A stretch of 64,000 nucleotides of DNA from Deltaproteobacteria bacterium (GTDB taxonomy: Bacteria > JADJOY01): positions 62,001-126,000 of the forward strand of contig JADJOY010000014.1 in the NCBI GenBank assembly GCA_016713535.1, in the 5' to 3' direction. The notes beneath the pieces are model-generated. The model was not told the DNA's origin, made no database searches, and saw only the letters and a list, made by a program, of their open reading frames with translations. Both the position numbers and the translations under genes were made by a program. Of this stretch, positions 60,293 to 64,000 are shown in pieces. The number at the start of each line of letters is the position of its first letter. Position 1 is the stretch's first letter.

Positions 60293-61733
60293 CCCGGGAG
60301 GGGCACGCGCCGCGTGCCCGGCGATACGACGCGATCGTCCGCGTCGCCGAGGCGTCGATCCCGGTACGGCCGCGGCCGGTCCCGGTCTGGAGGGCGCGCC
60401 TCCGGGCCGCTGGTCGGCTCGACTTCGAGCTTGGTGTGGATCCCGAGCTCCTTGAGCTTGTTGAAGAGGGTTTTGTAGCTGACCTCGAGGAGACGCGCGG
60501 CCTGACGCTTGTTGCCGCCGGACGCGGCGAGGGCGTCTACGATCGCCTGGCGTTCGGCGCTGGCGACGGCGTCCTTGAGCGTGGTCGGACCCGCCACTCC
60601 CGCGGCGCTCGCGATGCTCGTCCGGCGCGCCGCGCTCGGCGCCGCCGGACCGAGGCTCGCGACCATCGCGTCTTCGCCGAGCATCCCCTTCTCGACCGCG
60701 TTCTCGTCTCGCGGATGTTTCCCGGCCAGGATGCTCGCCGAGCGCTGCCATCGGGCCTCCGGGAGGCCCGTGGGGGCGCGGCGCTCTTCTCCGTGAAGTG
60801 CCGCACCAGCTCGGGGATGTCGTCCTTCCGCTCCCGGAGCGGCGGCAGGTGCACGGCGATCACGTTGATGCGGTAGTAGAGGTCGCCGCGGAAGCGACCG
60901 GCCGTGATCGCCGCCGGTAGATCCTGGTGGGTCGCCGAGATCAGCCGCACGTCCACGCCGAGCTCGCGGTCGCCGCCGATGCGCGTGATCTTCCGTTCCT
61001 GGGGGCAGGATCTTCGCCTGGAGTGCGGGCGCCTGCGCCGATCTCGTCGAGGAAGAGCGTGCCGCCCGCGGCCAGCTCGAAGGTCCCGAGCTTGCGCGCG
61101 TGGGCGCCGGTGAAGGATCCCTTTTCGAAGCCGAAGAGCTCGCTCTCGAGGAGCGTCTCGGGGAGCGCGGCGCAGTTGAGCGACACGAACGGGCCGCTCT
61201 TGCGGTGGCTGTTCGAGTGCAGCGCGCGGGCGATCAGCTCCTTGCCCGTGCCGCTCTCGCCGGTGATGAGCACGGTGGCGTCGGTGGGCGCGACCTTGTG
61301 GATCGTGGCGAGGACGTGCGAGGGCCGGCCCACGATCGGGGCGTCCGCGTCGACGCGGGCTGGTGAGGCGCGCGATCGAGCGCGGCACGCGTCGCACCAG
61401 CTCGCGCATCCGCGACACGTCGACCGGCTTCACCAGGAAATCGAACGCGCCGCGGCGCATCGCGCCGACCGCGGCGTCGATGGTGCCGTGGGCGGTGAGC
61501 ACCACCACCGGCAGCGCCGGGCGGGTCGCGGTGGCGTGCTCGAGGATGTCGAGGCCGCTCGCGTCGGGGAGCTTGAGGTCGAGGAGCACGAGGTCGGGTG
61601 GCGGCTCGGCGGCGAGGGCCGCGAGGGCGGCGGCGCCGTCGGCGGCCTCGATCACGGCGTAGCCCTCTGTGGTGAGCAGCTCGGCCAGGAGCAGGCGCAT
61701 GTTGCGCTCGTCGTCGATCACCAGCGCGCGCAT
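60289..61733 (-). pseudogene. NtrC-type sigma-54 response regulator, broken by several frameshifts
   Basis: All domains of an NtrC-like regulator are present, but in different frames. Receiver: [45 protein letters not shown]+: Walker A GESGTGKE, the sigma-54 contact loop GSFTGA, Walker [11 protein letters not shown], then [20 protein letters not shown] and SATHQDLPA. Fis-type HTH: NKRQAARLLEVSYKTLFNKL. Frame changes fall near 61360, two near 60985-61045, and at least one near 60690-60790, where WPGNIRE and ENAVEKGMLGEDAM are in different frames. Motif quality argues for sequencing indels. The last 30 or so residues (…[16 protein letters not shown]) are encoded by a palindromic element. It overlaps the sensor gene stop by one base. 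Confidence 0.8.
60293..60413. repeat. Interspersed palindromic element, last copy (two modules)
   Basis: CGGGAGGGGCACGCGCCGCG continues with TGCCCGGCGATACG, then GGCGTCGATCCCGGTACGG. The second module is GGTCTGGAGGGCGCGCCTCC, then GGGCCGCTGG. It lies between the SGNH stop and the response-regulator HTH, and is read as the C-terminal tail of the regulator on the minus strand. Confidence 0.7.
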
Positions 61734-63320
61734 CAGGTGAGCCTCGCGGGTTCGGGCGTGCTCGTGGGGTGGCGTGGCAGCACGATCGTGGCGACGGTGC
61801 CGCGGCCGAGCGCGCTCTCGATCCGGAGCGCGCCGCGCTCGGCCTCGACCGCGCGTCGCGCGATGCCGAGGCCGAGCCCCACGCCGCCCGCTCGGCCGGT
61901 CTCGAAAGGATCGAAGATCCGCGCCAGGCGCTCGGGCTCGATGCCGCGGCCGTCGTCGCTGACCCGGATCTCCACCACGTTGTCGGCGCCGTTGCGCACC
62001 GCTGTCGCGACGCGGATCTCGCCTTCGTCCGCGACGGCGTCGAGCGCATTGAGCAACAGGTTCACGAACGCTCCCTCGAGTGCGCGACGGCGCAGCGCCA
62101 GCGGTGGCAGTGCCTCGGTGGCGGCGAGGTCGGAGACGAAGCGGACGGCCTTGCCGCGCGAGGTGTCGCCCGCCACCAGCAGCACCGCGCGCTCGAGGAG
62201 TTCGTTCACCGAGCACGCGCTCGGTGCCTCGACGGGGTCGCGGGTGCGGTCGAGGAGCTCGCGGATCCGCGCGTCTATGCGCTCGACCTCCTCGACGATC
62301 ACGCCGATTCGGCGCTGAGAACCTCACGGTCGAGGGCCGCGTCGGGTCGCTCCAGGTCTTCCGCGATCATCTGCGCGAAGCCCTTGATCGGGCCGAGCGG
62401 GTTCTTGATCTCGTGGGCCACGCTCGCCGCGAGCTCGCCGACCAGCGCAAGCCGCTCGCTCCTCGCGAGGCGGCCGCGCAGGCTCTCGCGCTCGCGGGCG
62501 AGCTCCTCGGTGAGCGCGCGGTAGCGAGCGCGCTCGGGGAAGAGTGCCCGCTCGACGAGCGGCTCGAGCCAGCGCGCCGAGCCGCCGAGCAGCCACGCGG
62601 CGGCGAACGCGAGCGCCGAGCGAGGTCACCGACGCGGGCTCCATCGACACCGAGATAGCGGTTCACGATGGCGACCCCGACCAGCACCACCGCCGACGTG
62701 GCGACCGCCTGGCCGAGGCGCACCAGCACCGAGCCGGCCTCCGGCTCGAGGTCGACCTGCCGCGAGCGGATCATCGCCAGCACCGGGCCTCCGCGGTGAG
62801 CACGCCGACCACGTCGAGACGCGGACCGGCGAAGCCGCCGATCCCCGCGACCAGATGCCAGAGCGCGCCGAGCACGAGCACCACCGTCGCGGCGCGGTGT
62901 CGGAGGCAGCGGCGCGGGCCGTGGCGCTCGGCGTCGCGCGGGTGCGCCGCCACCGGGCAGCAGGTGGACGGCTCCCGCCGCGGCGAGCCACGGCACCACC
63001 ACCGGCTGTGCGTAGGGGCCGAGCACCGCGTGCGCCGCGAGCAGGCCCACCGCCACCGTCGCGAGCGGGACGGTGATCCGCGCCCAGCCGAGCCGCGAGC
63101 GCGAGCACGCTACCAGACCGGCGATCAGCGCGGCCAGTCCGCTCTCGACCGCGCCGAAGAAGGTCGCGAGGCGGCCCGCGCTCCACAGCGTCACCAGCGC
63201 CGCCTGGATCGCGAGGTCGCGGTGCGCGGGCCGGCCACGTCCCGCGCCGCGCAGCGCGAAACCCACCAGCAGCGCGTGGATCGCCAGCACGGCCAGCACC
63301 GCGAGCGCGCGCAGATCCAT
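61733..63320 (-). pseudogene. Membrane sensor histidine kinase, broken by several frameshifts
   Basis: The predicted start MDLRALAVLAVLAIHALLVG (ATG 63320) opens a multi-helix membrane domain (VPLATVAVGLLAAHAVLGPY, VVLVLGALWHLVAGIGGFAG, AVATSAVVLVGVAIVNRYLG). A coiled segment (RARYRALTEELARERESLRG) leads to HisKA with SVAHEIKNPLGPIKGFAQMI. HATPase_c has NLLLNALDAVADEGEI, DDGRGIEPE and VGLGLGIARRAVEAE. The five segments lie in different frames, changing near 62960, 62790, 62635 and 62305-62325. It would be the cognate sensor of the adjacent NtrC-type regulator. No internal stop-rich stretches are seen within segments, so sequencing error is a strong alternative to decay. Confidence 0.75.
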
Positions 63321-63389
63321 CCCGTGCCGACTCTCCGAAGCGAGGGAGGCGAGGAGCGGGGGCATTCTACGCTCGGTGGCGGCGAACGC

Positions 63390-64000
63390 TCACCCGCGCG
63401 TGGCGGGGGTGAGCTCCGGCCGCGCTCGCAGGCTGGTGCGGATGCCGATCGCGAGCAGCGCGAACGCCGTGAGCAACCCGATCACGCCCCACTCGCCGAG
63501 GGTGGTCGGCATCGCCTTCGCGCCCGCGTCGAGCAGCGCGAAGAGCCGGGTGAGGACGGTGTCGAGCGCCTCGCCCGGCGTCTGACCCCCCGGCGAGGAT
63601 CGTCGCCGCGAGCGCGGCCGCCAGGCCGGTTCGAGCCGATGCGCAGGAACGCGAGGACGTAGAGCGCGGCGCTCGTCACGATCGCGAGCCAGTAGGGCGA
63701 GATCGAGCTCACCAGGGCCGGCACTGGACGGAGCACGCTGCGTGGCATCGCCGGGTTCAGCGCCACCGCCGCGGTGGCATCACCAGGATCAGGCGGCGGC
63801 GAAGCGGCCACGCTCGCGAAGCGCTCCGGGTGGCAGCGCGGCGAAGCAGCAGTGGTGCCGCGTTGCCACGGAAGTACGGCGTCGTGTCCGAAGTGGAGGA
63901 CCGCGAGGTGGCCGACGAGGGAGAGCGCGAGCGCCGCGAGCAGCATGCGGCGGAAGAGCGCCTCCACCGAGTGGCCGAGGTCGTGGGCGGCGTCGACGTG
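63390..64000 (-). CDS. Unrecognised membrane protein, possibly 5'-partial, with frameshifts
   Basis: The open frame enters from the right edge (…HDLGHSVEALFRRMLLAALA). A GTG at 63967 could be the start, but coding texture continues upstream, so the gene may begin outside. Helices: MLLAALALSLVGHLAVLHFG, SPYWLAIVTSAALYVLAFLR, then in a second frame TGLAAALAATILAG, and in a third TLGEWGVIGLLTAFALLAIG followed by IRTSLRARPELTPATRG and a stop at 63390-63392. Frame changes are near 63636 and in the G-run at about 63588-63593. It precedes the sensor kinase by 69 bases on the same strand. Function unknown. Confidence 0.5.

Overview
The window is 64 kb of very GC-rich DNA (roughly 70% by eye) in which nearly every real gene shows a strong bias to G or C at third codon positions. 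Gene content suggests a member of the Myxococcota or a related 'deltaproteobacterial' lineage. The signs are a receiver-Ser/Thr kinase hybrid, zinc-ribbon/TPR proteins, an MshEN-domain protein, an S8 protease with a MYXO-CTERM-like tail, a histone-H1-like Lys/Ala protein, and several acyl-CoA enzymes. This is inference from gene families; no rRNA or other marker is present. I see no tRNA, rRNA, CRISPR array, IS element or prophage.

Layout. 0-4.2 kb (minus strand): four uncharacterised genes, including a DUF4870 membrane protein and a TPR-zincin. 4.3-7.1 kb: a YfcE-like phosphodiesterase, then a three-gene envelope operon with two DUF4349 proteins and a lipoprotein. 7.3-11.2 kb: two acyl-CoA dehydrogenases, a hotdog thioesterase and a free-standing B3/4 domain. 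11.2-16.8 kb: receiver-kinase coupled to an NAD(P)-binding protein, MmgE/PrpD, and an MshEN protein. 17-22.2 kb: hydrolase/SDR pair, plsX, M20 peptidase, GNAT. 22.2-33 kb: hybrid histidine kinase, lepA, a chemoreceptor, moaA, and an hsp20-lon operon. 33-37 kb: zinc-finger membrane protein, zinc-ribbon/TPR protein, C45 hydrolase. 37-44.6 kb: a GT-C glycosyltransferase followed by the most intriguing locus: a Tes/MJ0619-like radical SAM protein, a B12-binding radical SAM protein, an LnmK-like double-hotdog protein and a lipase. 44.7-51.7 kb: subtilase, efpL plus 5'-nucleotidase, a gene-free repeat cluster, a histone-like protein and an acyl-CoA carboxylase subunit. 52-57 kb: two convergent membrane/beta-propeller relatives, pgsA and a lytic transglycosylase. 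57.3-64 kb: nadB, an SGNH hydrolase, then a sigma-54 two-component pair and a membrane protein, all riddled with frameshifts.

Two observations cut across the window. First, a family of GC-rich palindromic elements occupies many intergenic gaps. The commonest module has at least eight copies, built on GGGGCACGCGTCGCGTGCCC and followed by GGCGATACG. Other modules are bounded by CGTAG...CTACG. The elements usually abut stop codons, and in several cases the TAG stop lies inside the element terminus. Second, several conserved genes are interrupted by one-base shifts, densely so at 60.7-63.7 kb. Intact motifs continue in the new frame without loss of codon bias, which looks more like assembly indels than decay.
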